From Staphylococcus sp. ACRSN (lineage in GTDB: Bacteria; Bacillota; Bacilli; Staphylococcales; Staphylococcaceae): DNA of 64,000 nucleotides. Within the stretch, counting starts at the first letter, position 1. The number at the start of each line of letters is the position of its first letter. Positions 10,304 to 19,004 of the stretch are shown one piece after another. Below the pieces are notes generated by a model. It worked only from the letters and a program-made list of their open reading frames with translations. It did not search any database and was not told where the DNA came from. The stretch covers positions 52,660 to 116,659 of the forward strand of contig NZ_JAKRNS010000012.1 in the NCBI RefSeq assembly GCF_022346615.1. Reading direction: 5' to 3'. A program made the translations under genes and the position numbers.

Positions 10304-10474
10304 TTAATTATTTGTTTCAATATCAGAAACGATTTCTTTAGTTTTACTTTCAATATCTTCAAAATCTTTTTTGAAGATGTAGGCAAATGCAACAGCACCT
10401 ACGCCTGCGATTAATGAAACGGTAAAGATTGTACCGAAAACAAATTTAAATAAACCTTTGATAAAATTCCACAT
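10304..10474 (-). CDS. Small single-pass membrane protein, 56 residues
   Basis: The protein has a basic, aromatic start (MWNFIKGLFKF), one hydrophobic segment (VFGTIFTVSLIAGVGAVAFAYI, without its last residues the membrane span) and a charged C-terminal tail. The ATG at 10474 has GAGGTG about 9 nt upstream. A GTG four codons earlier is possible but lacks a good ribosome-binding site. It has its own terminator. I do not recognise the family. Confidence 0.65.
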   Translation of the reverse strand: MWNFIKGLFKFVFGTIFTVSLIAGVGAVAFAYIFKKDFEDIESKTKEIVSDIETNN

Positions 10475-10673
10475 TCTTCTGTTCACCTCAATAATTTATT
10501 AACATGTCTATATCTAATGATAGCACAATTAAAAGCATCAATAAATATATACCCACTTTTCTAGCTTTTATTCTACAAAATTCTTTAGTAATTTTATGTT
10601 AATAATGTATAAATTCATCGCCTATATAAAAATAGCAAAATCATCAACCTACTTGTTTTCTTATATGTATACC

Positions 10674-10955
10674 AAAAAAACAGGCCAAACATTAATAATA
10701 ACGTTTCAGCCTGTAACATAAATTAGGTAATAGCTAATTATATTCAAAAAGCTTCATTAAAATTGATTTATTCATTCTAGTCATACTTGCAAAGGAAGGA
10801 AACAAAACCTTTTCAGATAAATTAGATTTCTACCACACTACCTTCAGCAAGTTAAATTTAATTATTCCACCAAGTTGATACGGCGTCTTTAAATGAATCA
10901 TAGTAGTTTGACATAATAATCACCTCGTTAAACTAATTTTATTAGTTATTCGCTG
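10674..10955 (-). ncRNA. Predicted short transcript carrying an 18-codon ORF
   Basis: On the reverse strand a plausible promoter (TTGTAT, 17 nt, TATTAT) lies upstream of about 10955. A terminator hairpin, CAGGC..GAAAC with GTTT..GCCTG, lies at 10680-10716 and is followed by seven T residues. The RNA in between would be about 280 nt. It contains one well-initiated ORF of 18 codons and a long 3' part with a pyrimidine-rich GTTTCCTTCCTTTG stretch. No larger gene fits here. The transcript ends are estimates. Confidence 0.5.
10858..10914 (-). CDS. 18-residue peptide with a strong ribosome-binding site
   Basis: The ORF encodes MSNYYDSFKDAVSTWWNN. It starts at an ATG preceded by CGAGGTG with 6-nt spacing and ends with TAA. 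The peptide is aromatic-rich, with the pattern YYxxF...WW, and carries Lys9 and Asp6/Asp10. It does not match the phenol-soluble modulins or Fst toxins I know. It lies in its own predicted short transcript next to the C45-like hydrolase gene. It could be a secreted peptide, a leader, or the coding part of a dual-function RNA. Confidence 0.5.
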   Translation of the reverse strand: MSNYYDSFKDAVSTWWNN

Positions 10956-11062
10956 ATGTTATTATTATAATAACTATTCTCTTTATATAATACAATTAAT
11001 ATGAAGTTACAATAGAATTACAATTTTGTTAGCTTATATTCAATAAATTAGGAGTTTTGTTT

Positions 11063-12103
11063 ATGCAAAATGTTAAATCAGATATATTAACACATCGAGG
11101 TTCACACTTTGATTTAGGAATACAAACCGCACAATGGATGCAACAAACACCTTTGTTAAAAAACAGAGAAAAAGAATGGAAAAAACGTGTTCCCCGCTTC
11201 GATATTCACATCAAAGAAACATATGATATTTTCCAAGTATATGCACCACAAATATGGGATGAGATAAACGGGATGCAAGAAGTGCTTAATATACCAACGA
11301 GTCAAATGATTCTGAATTTTGCACATTATCGATTCACACCACTTAAAAATAGTGGTTGTACTGTATTTTTAGGTAAAGATTATATGGTCAGAAATTATGA
11401 TTATCATCCAGCAACATACGATGGACGTTATTTATTATTTCAACCAAATGATGGTGGTTTAGCACAAATTGGCCCAACATCAAGAATTACAGGAAGAATG
11501 GATGGAATGAACGAAGCAGGGTTAGCAATGGGATATAATTTTATGCACAGAAAACATCCTGGAAATGGCTTTGTTTGCTATATGATTGGAAGATTAATAC
11601 TTCAATACTGTAAAGATGTGCCTGAGGCAATTCAACTATTAAAAGAAATACCTCACCGTAGTTCATTCAGCTACATTGTCATGGATAAGCATTTAAACCA
11701 TGCGATTATCGAAGTATCACCACGTTCAATAGATGTGCGTTATGATCGGACATGTACAAATCACTTTAAATTATTAACGCATGAAAATAGAAATTACACT
11801 AAAGAGTCTAAAGAACGCCTCTCTAGATTATTAAAAAAAGCACCTAATAACTTGAATAAAATTGATGCTTTTAAAATGTTTAATAATCCAGATTTTGAAA
11901 TTTATAGTAAATTATTTAAAAGCTGGTCAGGTACAATACATACCAGTATGTATGAACCAGAAAGTCTGATTGCTTCCATATCCTTAGGAGAAAATAATAC
12001 ACCTTTAAGAATAGATTTTTCGAAATGGTTAAATGGTGATTCATTAGATATCACTCAAATTACTGGCAAAATAGATACCGATTTAACTTTTGCTACTGAT
12101 TAA
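11063..12103 (+). CDS. Linear amide C-N hydrolase / C45 acyltransferase-like protein
   Basis: This 346-residue protein resembles the acyl-CoA:6-aminopenicillanate acyltransferase and choloylglycine hydrolase group of N-terminal nucleophile hydrolases. A candidate nucleophile is Cys99 in KNSGCTVFLG. It is followed by the family motif MVRNYDYHP and by RMDGMNEAGLAMGYN. In C45 enzymes, self-cleavage before Cys exposes the nucleophile. The start uses AGGAG 8 nt before the ATG at 11063. The natural amide substrate is unknown. Confidence 0.75.
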   Translation: MQNVKSDILTHRGSHFDLGIQTAQWMQQTPLLKNREKEWKKRVPRFDIHIKETYDIFQVYAPQIWDEINGMQEVLNIPTSQMILNFAHYRFTPLKNSGCTVFLGKDYMVRNYDYHPATYDGRYLLFQPNDGGLAQIGPTSRITGRMDGMNEAGLAMGYNFMHRKHPGNGFVCYMIGRLILQYCKDVPEAIQLLKEIPHRSSFSYIVMDKHLNHAIIEVSPRSIDVRYDRTCTNHFKLLTHENRNYTKESKERLSRLLKKAPNNLNKIDAFKMFNNPDFEIYSKLFKSWSGTIHTSMYEPESLIASISLGENNTPLRIDFSKWLNGDSLDITQITGKIDTDLTFATD

Positions 12104-12110
12104 AATAATT

Positions 12111-12154
12111 AAAAGAACCGAAGATAACATTTAAAACGTTAAAATCGGTTCTTT
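12111..12154. terminator. Bidirectional terminator
   Basis: The inverted repeat AAAGAACCGA...TCGGTTCTTT lies between two converging genes and has A/T-rich flanks. Confidence 0.75.
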
Positions 12155-12164
12155 ACTTAATTAT

Positions 12165-13016
12165 TTAATTTATATGAATATCACCATGATTAGTATATAA
12201 TTCAAGAACATGTTCGCCATTACCTACTTTATCATCCTTAAACACACTATTATTCACATGTGGTTTCCCATTTTCAGGGTTTAGTTTAAGTAAAGTGTTC
12301 TTTGGTTCATTATTATATCTCATCTGAATGTCTCCATGTTGTGTAGAAGCTTTAAAATCAGATTTTACATCCATTTTATTTAAGTCAATATTACCTTTAT
12401 CAGCCAATAATACAGAGGACTCGATTAAAGAATTATTAATTAATATACTTTCATTTTTCGATTTTAAATTGGCATTTGATAATTCACTATTGTCTATATG
12501 AACAGGTGAATTCGTTCCCCTATAATACATATTTTCTATATTTGAATTATTTACTTTTAAACGTGCACCACCAGTATCATTAAATAAAATTCTTGCTGAT
12601 TTAATATTAATATCGCTTATTGTAGTCGTATTTGTTTCACACGATAAATTCAATTTTTTCAACTGTTTATCTGGTACAGTAACTGTCATCTGATCACTTA
12701 CTCTTCTGAATAGATTAAAATTCAAACCATAATGATCTTCGCTATTACTGTTTTCTTGAATGTTCAACAGCCCTTTTGACTCACTAATACTAAGCTTCTT
12801 TTTTCCACTGTATTTAACAGAAAAAGTGTTACCTCTCTTAATATTAACTGTACTATTTTGGCTATCTAAATGAACACTATCTATTTTGTTGGAATCAAAA
12901 CTTTTATTTACTGAATTTAATTTATTGTTTTGTTGTTCAAATCCAAACCAAGTTAAGCAGCCCAAGAGGAAGCACACAATGAATAAAATCAACCCACATA
13001 TGAACAACTTCTTCAT
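12165..13016 (-). CDS. DUF4097-type membrane-anchored beta-repeat protein
   Basis: This 283-residue protein has one N-terminal membrane segment (LFICGLILFIVCFLLGCLTW). A long extracytoplasmic region follows with short beta-repeats such as SVHLDSQNSTVNIKRGN and GDIQMRYNNE, typical of DUF4097 putative adhesin or stress proteins. It overlaps the stop of the DUF1700-like gene by 4 bp (ATGA), so the two are translationally coupled. In Bacillus-type operons this pair often follows a PadR regulator, but none is present here. Function is unknown. Confidence 0.75.
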   Translation of the reverse strand: MKKLFICGLILFIVCFLLGCLTWFGFEQQNNKLNSVNKSFDSNKIDSVHLDSQNSTVNIKRGNTFSVKYSGKKKLSISESKGLLNIQENSNSEDHYGLNFNLFRRVSDQMTVTVPDKQLKKLNLSCETNTTTISDINIKSARILFNDTGGARLKVNNSNIENMYYRGTNSPVHIDNSELSNANLKSKNESILINNSLIESSVLLADKGNIDLNKMDVKSDFKASTQHGDIQMRYNNEPKNTLLKLNPENGKPHVNNSVFKDDKVGNGEHVLELYTNHGDIHIN

Positions 13017-13588
13017 TCAACTGCACTCCCTCTTATCGTTTTAATGTTCCAACGTAAATATTTTAAAATCAAGCGATATACAAACTGAGCTAATTTGGCA
13101 ATCGAAACGAAGAGTACGATACCTAAACCTGTATAAGATATCGCAAATAAATAATTACTGACAGCAAAACTTATATTGTTATTAAATATACCATTTATAA
13201 TTAATAGAACTGGGCTTAATGTAAAAAATAATGAGCATAATAATAAGATTACCATGAAAAAACCAACAAATATCATTGGAATTAAGATTATCACAACAGA
13301 TAATATCCCCATACCAAGTGAAGCCATAATAGCACGAATAATTGTTCTTGCATTCGGTTTATATTCCGCAGAAGCAATTGCACTTTTCGCCATTATCTCT
13401 TTTCCTATTGTTTTTGGTGACTCTAATGCACCTATGATTTGATATTCATTTTTCCCTTCACTTTCTTGTTCAAAAAAGTAATCTTCATATTCATACATTA
13501 CCTTATCTCTTTCACTTCTTGGTAAATTATCTAGCTCTTGTTCTAGTTCATTTAAAAAAGTGATTTTATCCAAAATATCTACCGCCAT
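13013..13588 (-). CDS. DUF1700-type membrane protein
   Basis: This 191-residue protein starts with the family's acidic helical region (FLNELEQELDNLPRSERDKVMYEYEDYF). Four hydrophobic segments follow, from about residue 85 on. It is coupled to the downstream DUF4097 gene. The ATG at 13588 has no obvious ribosome-binding site. A TTG at 13573, giving MDKITFLNE, has GGCGG 7 nt upstream and may be the true start. Role unknown, possibly in envelope stress. Confidence 0.7.
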   Translation of the reverse strand: MAVDILDKITFLNELEQELDNLPRSERDKVMYEYEDYFFEQESEGKNEYQIIGALESPKTIGKEIMAKSAIASAEYKPNARTIIRAIMASLGMGILSVVIILIPMIFVGFFMVILLLCSLFFTLSPVLLIINGIFNNNISFAVSNYLFAISYTGLGIVLFVSIAKLAQFVYRLILKYLRWNIKTIRGSAVE

Positions 13589-13668
13589 TCAAATTTAGAA
13601 TTAAATTCACTTCATTATGTTTTAGTATAGAAAAATGACATAGCTAATGGCAATGTCATTTTAAATTG

Positions 13669-14163
13669 TTATATATTATGAATTTCAATCTTTTTAATTT
13701 TATTGTGTTTATGTATAATAAACAACTTTATTTTATGTGTTTTATCAATAAAAATCAATGACTTAAATCCATTATGTAAGGCTTTCTCATCACCATTTTT
13801 ACCAAGTGATGCTTTAACTTTTGAAATATCGTCTCCGATGTTCCAACCATAATTTGTATGTAATTTCTCATCATTTATTAACGTCATCCCAACTACTCTA
13901 TCACTATGTTTATTAACTATAATAATAAAATCAGGATGTGTTACCATCGAATACACATGTATTTTCTTTAAAGTTACATCTTCACGTTTATAAAATTGAC
14001 GTTGATTTAATTTCGAACCTATTTTTAATTTATCAATTTTCAAATTAGATAAATTTGTATATGCATTTCCTTTATTGTGATTTACTACGATTATTACAAA
14101 ACCTATAATAAAAATTACACTAAACAATATCAATATCCATGTTATCTTTTTATACAAGTTCAA
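13669..14163 (-). CDS. Hypothetical membrane-anchored protein, 164 residues
   Basis: The protein has one N-terminal membrane segment (ITWILILFSVIFIIGFVIIVV) and a basic outside domain of about 130 residues. That domain includes the stretch YGWNIGDDISKVKASLGKNGDEK, which recalls the small beta-alpha repeats of some staphylococcal secreted proteins. The start is a TTG at 14163 with GGTG upstream. I do not recognise a family. A poorly defined gap separates it from the DUF1700 gene, so it may be transcribed alone. Confidence 0.6.
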   Translation of the reverse strand: MNLYKKITWILILFSVIFIIGFVIIVVNHNKGNAYTNLSNLKIDKLKIGSKLNQRQFYKREDVTLKKIHVYSMVTHPDFIIIVNKHSDRVVGMTLINDEKLHTNYGWNIGDDISKVKASLGKNGDEKALHNGFKSLIFIDKTHKIKLFIIHKHNKIKKIEIHNI

Positions 14164-14328
14164 TTTTTCACCACATCCATATCACGTAATAAATATAGCA
14201 TAGGAAAATCATACTTTCATCCATAAACTATACTTTTAAAAACATATTACTTTTATAAGTATTAAAAATTTTCTTTCATATAAATTTATTGATATAATAA
14301 TAGCTAATAAACTAAAGGGGGAAGTAGT

Positions 14329-14889
14329 ATGACAAGTTTAGAAACTTATTTCAAAAACAGTCAACCACTTGATCAGTATATTGCAGCTATGACTGAAAAT
14401 AAAGAGAACTTAGAATCAATATATCATTCATTCTCTTTACCTGATAATGATCAAAGATTAGAACAAATTAAATCAGCAAACTATAGTAAAGTCTTAGTCA
14501 TTTCAGAAGACTGGTGTGGCGATGCCATGATGAATATACCAATTTTAAAACACATAAGTGAGAATTTAAATTTGGAAGTACGTGTCTTCCATCGTGATGA
14601 AAACACTGATTTAATCGATCAATACTTAACGAATGGAACAGCGCGTTCAATTCCAATTTTTGTATTTTTAAATGATAATTTTGAACAGGTTTCTGTGTGG
14701 GGACCACGGGCTAAACAAGTACAACACTTCGTGGAGGAAACACGAGCAGAATTACCGGATAAAAATGACCCTACATATGATGATAAAGTTGCAGAAACTC
14801 ATGTTATTATTAGTAACCGATTTAAAACGGATTCTAAAATGTGGGAACATGTTTATAATTCAATTTTAGACAAACTTATTACCATTTAA
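14329..14889 (+). CDS. Thioredoxin-fold protein
   Basis: This 186-residue protein has a thioredoxin-like core with VLVISEDWCGDAMMNIPIL, in which the usual WCxxC is reduced to a single Cys (WCGD). The cis-Pro motif is RSIPIFVFL. The missing second Cys suggests glutaredoxin- or bacillithiol-like monothiol chemistry, or a non-redox role. An AAGGGGG ribosome-binding site precedes the ATG. It stands alone, convergent with the pmt operon. Confidence 0.78.
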   Translation: MTSLETYFKNSQPLDQYIAAMTENKENLESIYHSFSLPDNDQRLEQIKSANYSKVLVISEDWCGDAMMNIPILKHISENLNLEVRVFHRDENTDLIDQYLTNGTARSIPIFVFLNDNFEQVSVWGPRAKQVQHFVEETRAELPDKNDPTYDDKVAETHVIISNRFKTDSKMWEHVYNSILDKLITI

Positions 14890-14940
14890 AAAAAGACGTA
14901 TGAATAGGGTTTTTCTAACCGCTTATTCATACGTCTTTTT
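14889..14940. terminator. Bidirectional terminator
   Basis: A 17-bp perfect stem, AAAAAGACGTATGAATA and its complement, lies between the thioredoxin-fold gene and pmtD. Confidence 0.9.
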
Positions 14941-14964
14941 ATTTTTGAAGTCTTCGGTTAATAC

Positions 14965-15693
14965 TTATATATCTTTTTTAGTTACATAGAATAAATTAAC
15001 AACAAATAACAGAACGATTGATGCAGATGAAATGAACCACTGCCAGTGAGTAAAAGTATAATCCCCTGATGTTGTTTTTGAAGTTAAATAACTAAATGGT
15101 ATATATTTTAATGCATCTTTAATATCGTCACCTATTTTCGGAATCATTGGTAAAAATGGTTCTGCAAAAGGAACAATTAATACTAAAAAGATACCTAAAG
15201 TAAAAATCAATGCCGTTTTTGGTACTATTAATGAAAATAGATACAATAATAATCCATAGAACAAATGGAAAATAAAGAAGAACCATAATAAATCAAAGAA
15301 CTTTTCTATTTTTACATTTTTACCATCAACAATACCTTGTACGATTAAAACAAATACTACAAGTGCAGCAGTAATCAAAATTGAGATTAATAAAATTGAA
15401 ATTACTTTAGCGATAACATATCCTGCACGACTTGACTTCTTATTCATATATAACTGTATTGTGCCTTGCGATATATCTCTAGTAATCGTTTTAATTACAA
15501 ATAATAATCCCATTAAAGAGAAGAACCAACTTCCAGCTGATAGTAATATACTTCCATCCATTTTATCCGATTGTTGAACAAACAAAACAGTGAATCCAAT
15601 TAATGGAATGATTGTTAAAAGTAATGCTAAATAAGTTAAAGGACTTTTTAAAATACTATACATATCGTATTTTACTAACTGTAAACTATTCAT
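14965..15693 (-). CDS. pmtD: Pmt ABC transporter permease PmtD
   Basis: This 242-residue, six-span ABC-2 type permease is the last gene of a pmtR-ABCD operon. In S. aureus, PmtABCD exports phenol-soluble modulins and protects the cell from them. The N-terminus SLQLVKYDMYSILKSPLTY is a typical cytoplasmic elbow helix before the first span. Its stop lies before the bidirectional terminator, and its start abuts the pmtC stop. Assignment rests on gene order and family, as permease sequences are poorly conserved. Confidence 0.85.
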   Translation of the reverse strand: MNSLQLVKYDMYSILKSPLTYLALLLTIIPLIGFTVLFVQQSDKMDGSILLSAGSWFFSLMGLLFVIKTITRDISQGTIQLYMNKKSSRAGYVIAKVISILLISILITAALVVFVLIVQGIVDGKNVKIEKFFDLLWFFFIFHLFYGLLLYLFSLIVPKTALIFTLGIFLVLIVPFAEPFLPMIPKIGDDIKDALKYIPFSYLTSKTTSGDYTFTHWQWFISSASIVLLFVVNLFYVTKKDI

Positions 15694-16565
15694 TATTTCC
15701 CGCCTTTCTGGTTAATATTAAAGTATGTGTCACGTAGTGAGCTCTTACGTGTTTCTATAAATTCAGGATATACATCAACGGATGCTAACCCTTTTAATAA
15801 GACTTTATAATTCTTTTGCGCTTTTAAAATAATTTCATTATTTTCTTTCATTGATTGAAGCACTTCATAATGCTCATTTAAATGTGCTAATGTTTGATCA
15901 AATTCATTATCTGCTACAATTACTACAGTTGAGTCTGTAGGGGCACCTGACTTCATATCTACATCTTGAACGAAGTTTCCATCTCTTAAAAATACCGCTC
16001 TATCACAAATCAACTCAATATCTTCTAATTTATGACTTGAAATCAATATTTTCATATCAAGTTCTTTTACCAAATTTTGAATTGTCTTAAGTACATCAAT
16101 AGAACCATCTGGGTCCATACCATTTGTAGGTTCATCTAATATAAGATACTTCGGTTTGTTCATTAACGATACAGCAATGGCTAATTTTTGCTTCATCCCC
16201 ATTGAATATTTCTTAACTTTTTTCTTAATATAAGGTCTCATTCCAAAAGCATCTATAATATAATCTGTATATTTTTTATCGAACCCTTTTCCTAATACAT
16301 GCGCAAATAATTTTAAATTGTACATTCCTGATTTATTATCATATAATTTCGGATGCTCAATCAGGTAACCAATATTATCTTTATTTCCTATTTTTACATC
16401 ACCTTTATAATTAATAATATTGCCATTCATAACCTTCATTAAAGTCGTTTTACCGACCCCATTTTTACCTATCAAACCTACAATTTGACTGTGACCAAAG
16501 TCGAAATCAATATGATCTAGCACATTATTTGAACCATAGGTTTTAGTAATGTCTTGTAATTGCAT
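15693..16565 (-). CDS. pmtC: Pmt ABC transporter ATPase PmtC
   Basis: This is a 290-residue ABC ATPase. Visible motifs are Walker A GLIGKNGVGKTTLMK near residue 35, signature YSMGMKQKLAIAVSL near residue 120, and Walker B KYLILDEPTNGMDP. A C-terminal accessory domain of about 80 residues follows. It pairs with the PmtD permease and overlaps pmtB by a TAATG junction, which supports coupled translation within the operon. Confidence 0.88.
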   Translation of the reverse strand: MQLQDITKTYGSNNVLDHIDFDFGHSQIVGLIGKNGVGKTTLMKVMNGNIINYKGDVKIGNKDNIGYLIEHPKLYDNKSGMYNLKLFAHVLGKGFDKKYTDYIIDAFGMRPYIKKKVKKYSMGMKQKLAIAVSLMNKPKYLILDEPTNGMDPDGSIDVLKTIQNLVKELDMKILISSHKLEDIELICDRAVFLRDGNFVQDVDMKSGAPTDSTVVIVADNEFDQTLAHLNEHYEVLQSMKENNEIILKAQKNYKVLLKGLASVDVYPEFIETRKSSLRDTYFNINQKGGK

Positions 16566-17248
16566 TAATTTGCCTCCTTTTGTATATTGCTAATTTTTTT
16601 ATATTGTATAAAGTAATTACCTATAAAGAAAATAATGCTAATAATTAAAAAACCATATTTATAAAGAATACTTAAATAGTCCATATAGATTTGTTCATGA
16701 CCAATTAAGAATTGTATACCTATAGCAATTAATATCATTAAAAATGGAATAAACAATATCATTACCAATAAATATACTAAATATGATATGTTCTCCGATT
16801 TCTGTTCTAAATTTCTCTTAAATGCGATTGGGACAGCGAACAAATTAATCGCTATATAAGAAAACGGTAAGGTTATACTATAAGAAATCCCTGTTTTTGT
16901 GACAGTCGAATTTGGTATATTATATAAGGATAAAATACCTGCTCCAATTAAAGTAAACATTAAAATCGTTAAATAATGTGAGTTTAGTAAATCTTTTTTA
17001 GAAATTGGTAAGCTACCAAAAAAATCAAAAGCTCGTTTGTGTCCTAATCTACTATGGAAACGAAAAGCATGACCTGAATCCAATAATGAAACAAACAATA
17101 TGACTAAGGCAACGATTGAAGATAAAATTCTAATAATTAATAAATCATTGTTTATTAACAATTGGATCGGTGCAAAAATGAGTAAGAAACTATACAAAAT
17201 AATGGTCTTTTTACGAAGTTTACAATTTCTAATAAGTAAATTTTTCAT
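16565..17248 (-). CDS. pmtB: Pmt ABC transporter permease PmtB
   Basis: This 227-residue membrane protein has about six hydrophobic segments and the loop FRFHSRLGHKRAFDFFGSLPISKKDLLNSHY, typical of ABC-2-like permeases in this operon type. It lies between pmtA and pmtC with an 18-bp gap to pmtA. AGGGAGAC precedes the start. Confidence 0.83.
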   Translation of the reverse strand: MKNLLIRNCKLRKKTIILYSFLLIFAPIQLLINNDLLIIRILSSIVALVILFVSLLDSGHAFRFHSRLGHKRAFDFFGSLPISKKDLLNSHYLTILMFTLIGAGILSLYNIPNSTVTKTGISYSITLPFSYIAINLFAVPIAFKRNLEQKSENISYLVYLLVMILFIPFLMILIAIGIQFLIGHEQIYMDYLSILYKYGFLIISIIFFIGNYFIQYKKISNIQKEAN

Positions 17249-17266
17249 ATACTGTCTCCCTCAATC

Positions 17267-18148
17267 CTAATCCAAATTATGATGCATTAAATTATTTTTG
17301 CCTTTTTCTAAATAAACCATTAGCTCTTCAATCGTAGGTCTCGTGATAGCTACTTTATTTCCAAATATTTCTTTAAATACATTGGCTCGATCCGTTAAAG
17401 CAACATAGCCAGTCTTATTTTGTTCATAATAATTCATAATTCTAAATAATTCGTCATCCAATTCATCTGAGTCACCTTTTACTACTTTATATTTGTTCAT
17501 GATTTCATCTAAGTAGTTATTTAAAACAACTTCTCCATCTTTAATATAAATTAAGTAATCTGCAATTTTTTCCAAATCTGATATGATATGTGTTGATATA
17601 AAGACAGTCTTCTCTTCATTTATAAGTTCCTGTTGTATAATATCTAACACTTCATTACGGACAATTGGATCCAAACCAGAAGTCGGCTCATCTAGAATAA
17701 ATAATTCCGCATGATGACTAAAGGCGATTGCAATGGATAATTTCATTTTCATGCCTGTCGATAAAGTTTTAATTTTCATGCTGTATAATAAATTGAACTT
17801 CTGTAAATAATAAGAAAAAAGATCATGATTCCAATTTTTATAAAAAGTCGAAATATATGATTCAATCTTTTTTACAGTCCATTTCTCATTTAAGTAAAGA
17901 TCTGAATACACAAACCCTATCTTATTTTTCAATTCTACAGCATACTCACGCATACTTTTCTCAAAGACAAGAATCTCACCATTTTCTGGCTCTATTAAAT
18001 CCATTATCATTCTTATAATTGTGGTTTTGCCCACACCATTAGAACCAATAAATCCAGTAACATAACCCTTAGGAACATGAAAATTAATATCCTTTAATTC
18101 GAAATCTCCATATTGATAATTAACAGCATTTAATTCTATTGCGTTCAT
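17267..18148 (-). CDS. pmtA: Pmt ABC transporter ATPase PmtA
   Basis: This is a 293-residue ABC ATPase with Walker A GFIGSNGVGKTTIIRM, signature LSTGMKMKLSIAIAF and Walker B LFILDEPTSGLDP. It overlaps the pmtR stop by 4 bp (ATGA), so regulator and exporter are coupled. In S. aureus, PmtA together with PmtB forms one half of the PSM exporter. Confidence 0.88.
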   Translation of the reverse strand: MNAIELNAVNYQYGDFELKDINFHVPKGYVTGFIGSNGVGKTTIIRMIMDLIEPENGEILVFEKSMREYAVELKNKIGFVYSDLYLNEKWTVKKIESYISTFYKNWNHDLFSYYLQKFNLLYSMKIKTLSTGMKMKLSIAIAFSHHAELFILDEPTSGLDPIVRNEVLDIIQQELINEEKTVFISTHIISDLEKIADYLIYIKDGEVVLNNYLDEIMNKYKVVKGDSDELDDELFRIMNYYEQNKTGYVALTDRANVFKEIFGNKVAITRPTIEELMVYLEKGKNNLMHHNLD

Positions 18149-18525
18149 TCATCGTCCTCCTCATAAATCATCGCCAATATATCTTGCAACTCTGATAGAG
18201 GCATTCCGATTGTTTTAGCTTCTTTACTCAAAGATTTAGCCAACGACTCAATCACAATAAACTGCTTTTCTTTTAATATGGAGCTATCTTGTTCCTTAAC
18301 AAAAGTACCTTTCCCTCTAATAGTGAAGACAAATCCATCTTTTTCTAAGTCTTCATAAGCGCGTTTCGTAGTAATTACACTTACACTCAAGTCTTGTGCA
18401 AGTTCACGCATAGAAGGTAAATGTTCGCCAGGATCAACGTATCCTTTTAAAATATTTTCTTTAATTTGTTGCTTTATCTGTTCATATATTGGGCTCTCAC
18501 TATTGTTTTTCAAAAGTATTTTCAT
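18145..18525 (-). CDS. pmtR: GntR-family repressor PmtR
   Basis: This 126-residue YtrA-type regulator has an N-terminal winged helix (PIYEQIKQQIKENILKGYVDPGEHLPSMRELAQDLSVSVITTKRAYEDLEKDGF) and a short C-terminal helical dimer domain. In S. aureus, PmtR represses its own operon and is released by phenol-soluble modulins. A palindromic operator candidate lies 20-40 bp upstream. GGGAGGACG precedes the ATG. Confidence 0.87.
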   Translation of the reverse strand: MKILLKNNSESPIYEQIKQQIKENILKGYVDPGEHLPSMRELAQDLSVSVITTKRAYEDLEKDGFVFTIRGKGTFVKEQDSSILKEKQFIVIESLAKSLSKEAKTIGMPLSELQDILAMIYEEDDE

Positions 18526-18544
18526 TAACGTCCTCCCTTACCAC

Positions 18545-18565
18545 TGTATATATACAATATATACA
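18545..18565. promoter_or_regulatory. Candidate PmtR operator
   Basis: A 21-bp inverted repeat, TGTATATA-N5-TATATACA, lies 20 bp upstream of the pmtR start codon. YtrA-type GntR regulators bind such AT-rich palindromes in their own promoters. The binding itself is inferred. Confidence 0.65.
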
Positions 18566-18613
18566 ATTATGATAGTTTTGTAAATAGAAATTGCATTATA
18601 TTCAATAAAAATT

Positions 18614-18664
18614 AAAAAAAGAGACTCAATTGAGTATATGAAACATACACAGTTGAGCCTCTTT
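18614..18664 (-). terminator. Terminator after the 59-residue membrane peptide gene
   Basis: The stem GAGGCTCAA..TTGAGTCTC, with a further paired TATA segment, is followed on the reverse strand by seven T residues. It starts right after the stop codon of the small ORF. Confidence 0.75.
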
Positions 18665-18668
18665 ATTA

Positions 18669-18848
18669 TCATTTTTTATTTCGTTGCTTTCTATTATTAT
18701 TACGATTAATAAACGCACAAATCATAAACATAATAGCAGCAATTAGCAATTTCACACCTGATGATTCATTACCATTAGCTTGTAAATAATAACCTACTAC
18801 AAATGAGATTATTGCCAAAGTTACAAATATCTTAGTTAAATGTTTCAA
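18669..18848 (-). CDS. Small membrane protein, 59 residues
   Basis: The reverse strand encodes a 59-residue protein starting at TTG with GAGGTG 5 nt upstream. It has two hydrophobic segments (KIFVTLAIISFVVGYYLQ and VKLLIAAIMFMICAFI) and a very basic tail (NRNNNRKQRNKK). It has its own terminator and lies just upstream of pmtR in the same direction. I do not recognise the family. The ribosome-binding site and the base composition support a real gene. Confidence 0.6.
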   Translation of the reverse strand: MKHLTKIFVTLAIISFVVGYYLQANGNESSGVKLLIAAIMFMICAFINRNNNRKQRNKK

Positions 18849-18965
18849 TTTATCACCTCAAACATTGTAATTATAGCAAAAATTAATTTAATTTCCTAAA
18901 CATACAAATAAATTTATTAGTATATGATTTACCTTATTTCTATTATATACAATAAAATATATTGT

Positions 18966-18994
18966 TTGCAGAGTTACACCTTTGATGATAAAAT
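18966..18994 (+). promoter_or_regulatory. Predicted promoter of the antitoxin RNA
   Basis: TTGCAG at 18966-18971 and TAAAAT at 18989-18994 are separated by 17 nt. Transcription would start near 19001, just before the sequence complementary to the toxin translation start. Confidence 0.55.
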
Positions 18995-19004
18995 TATTGT
19001 GTAT

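Noticed and set aside
10207..10398. 63-codon reverse-strand frame across the two hairpins
   Set aside because: It spans the terminator and the GC-rich palindrome, overlaps the better-supported 56-residue gene in another frame and has no ribosome-binding site.
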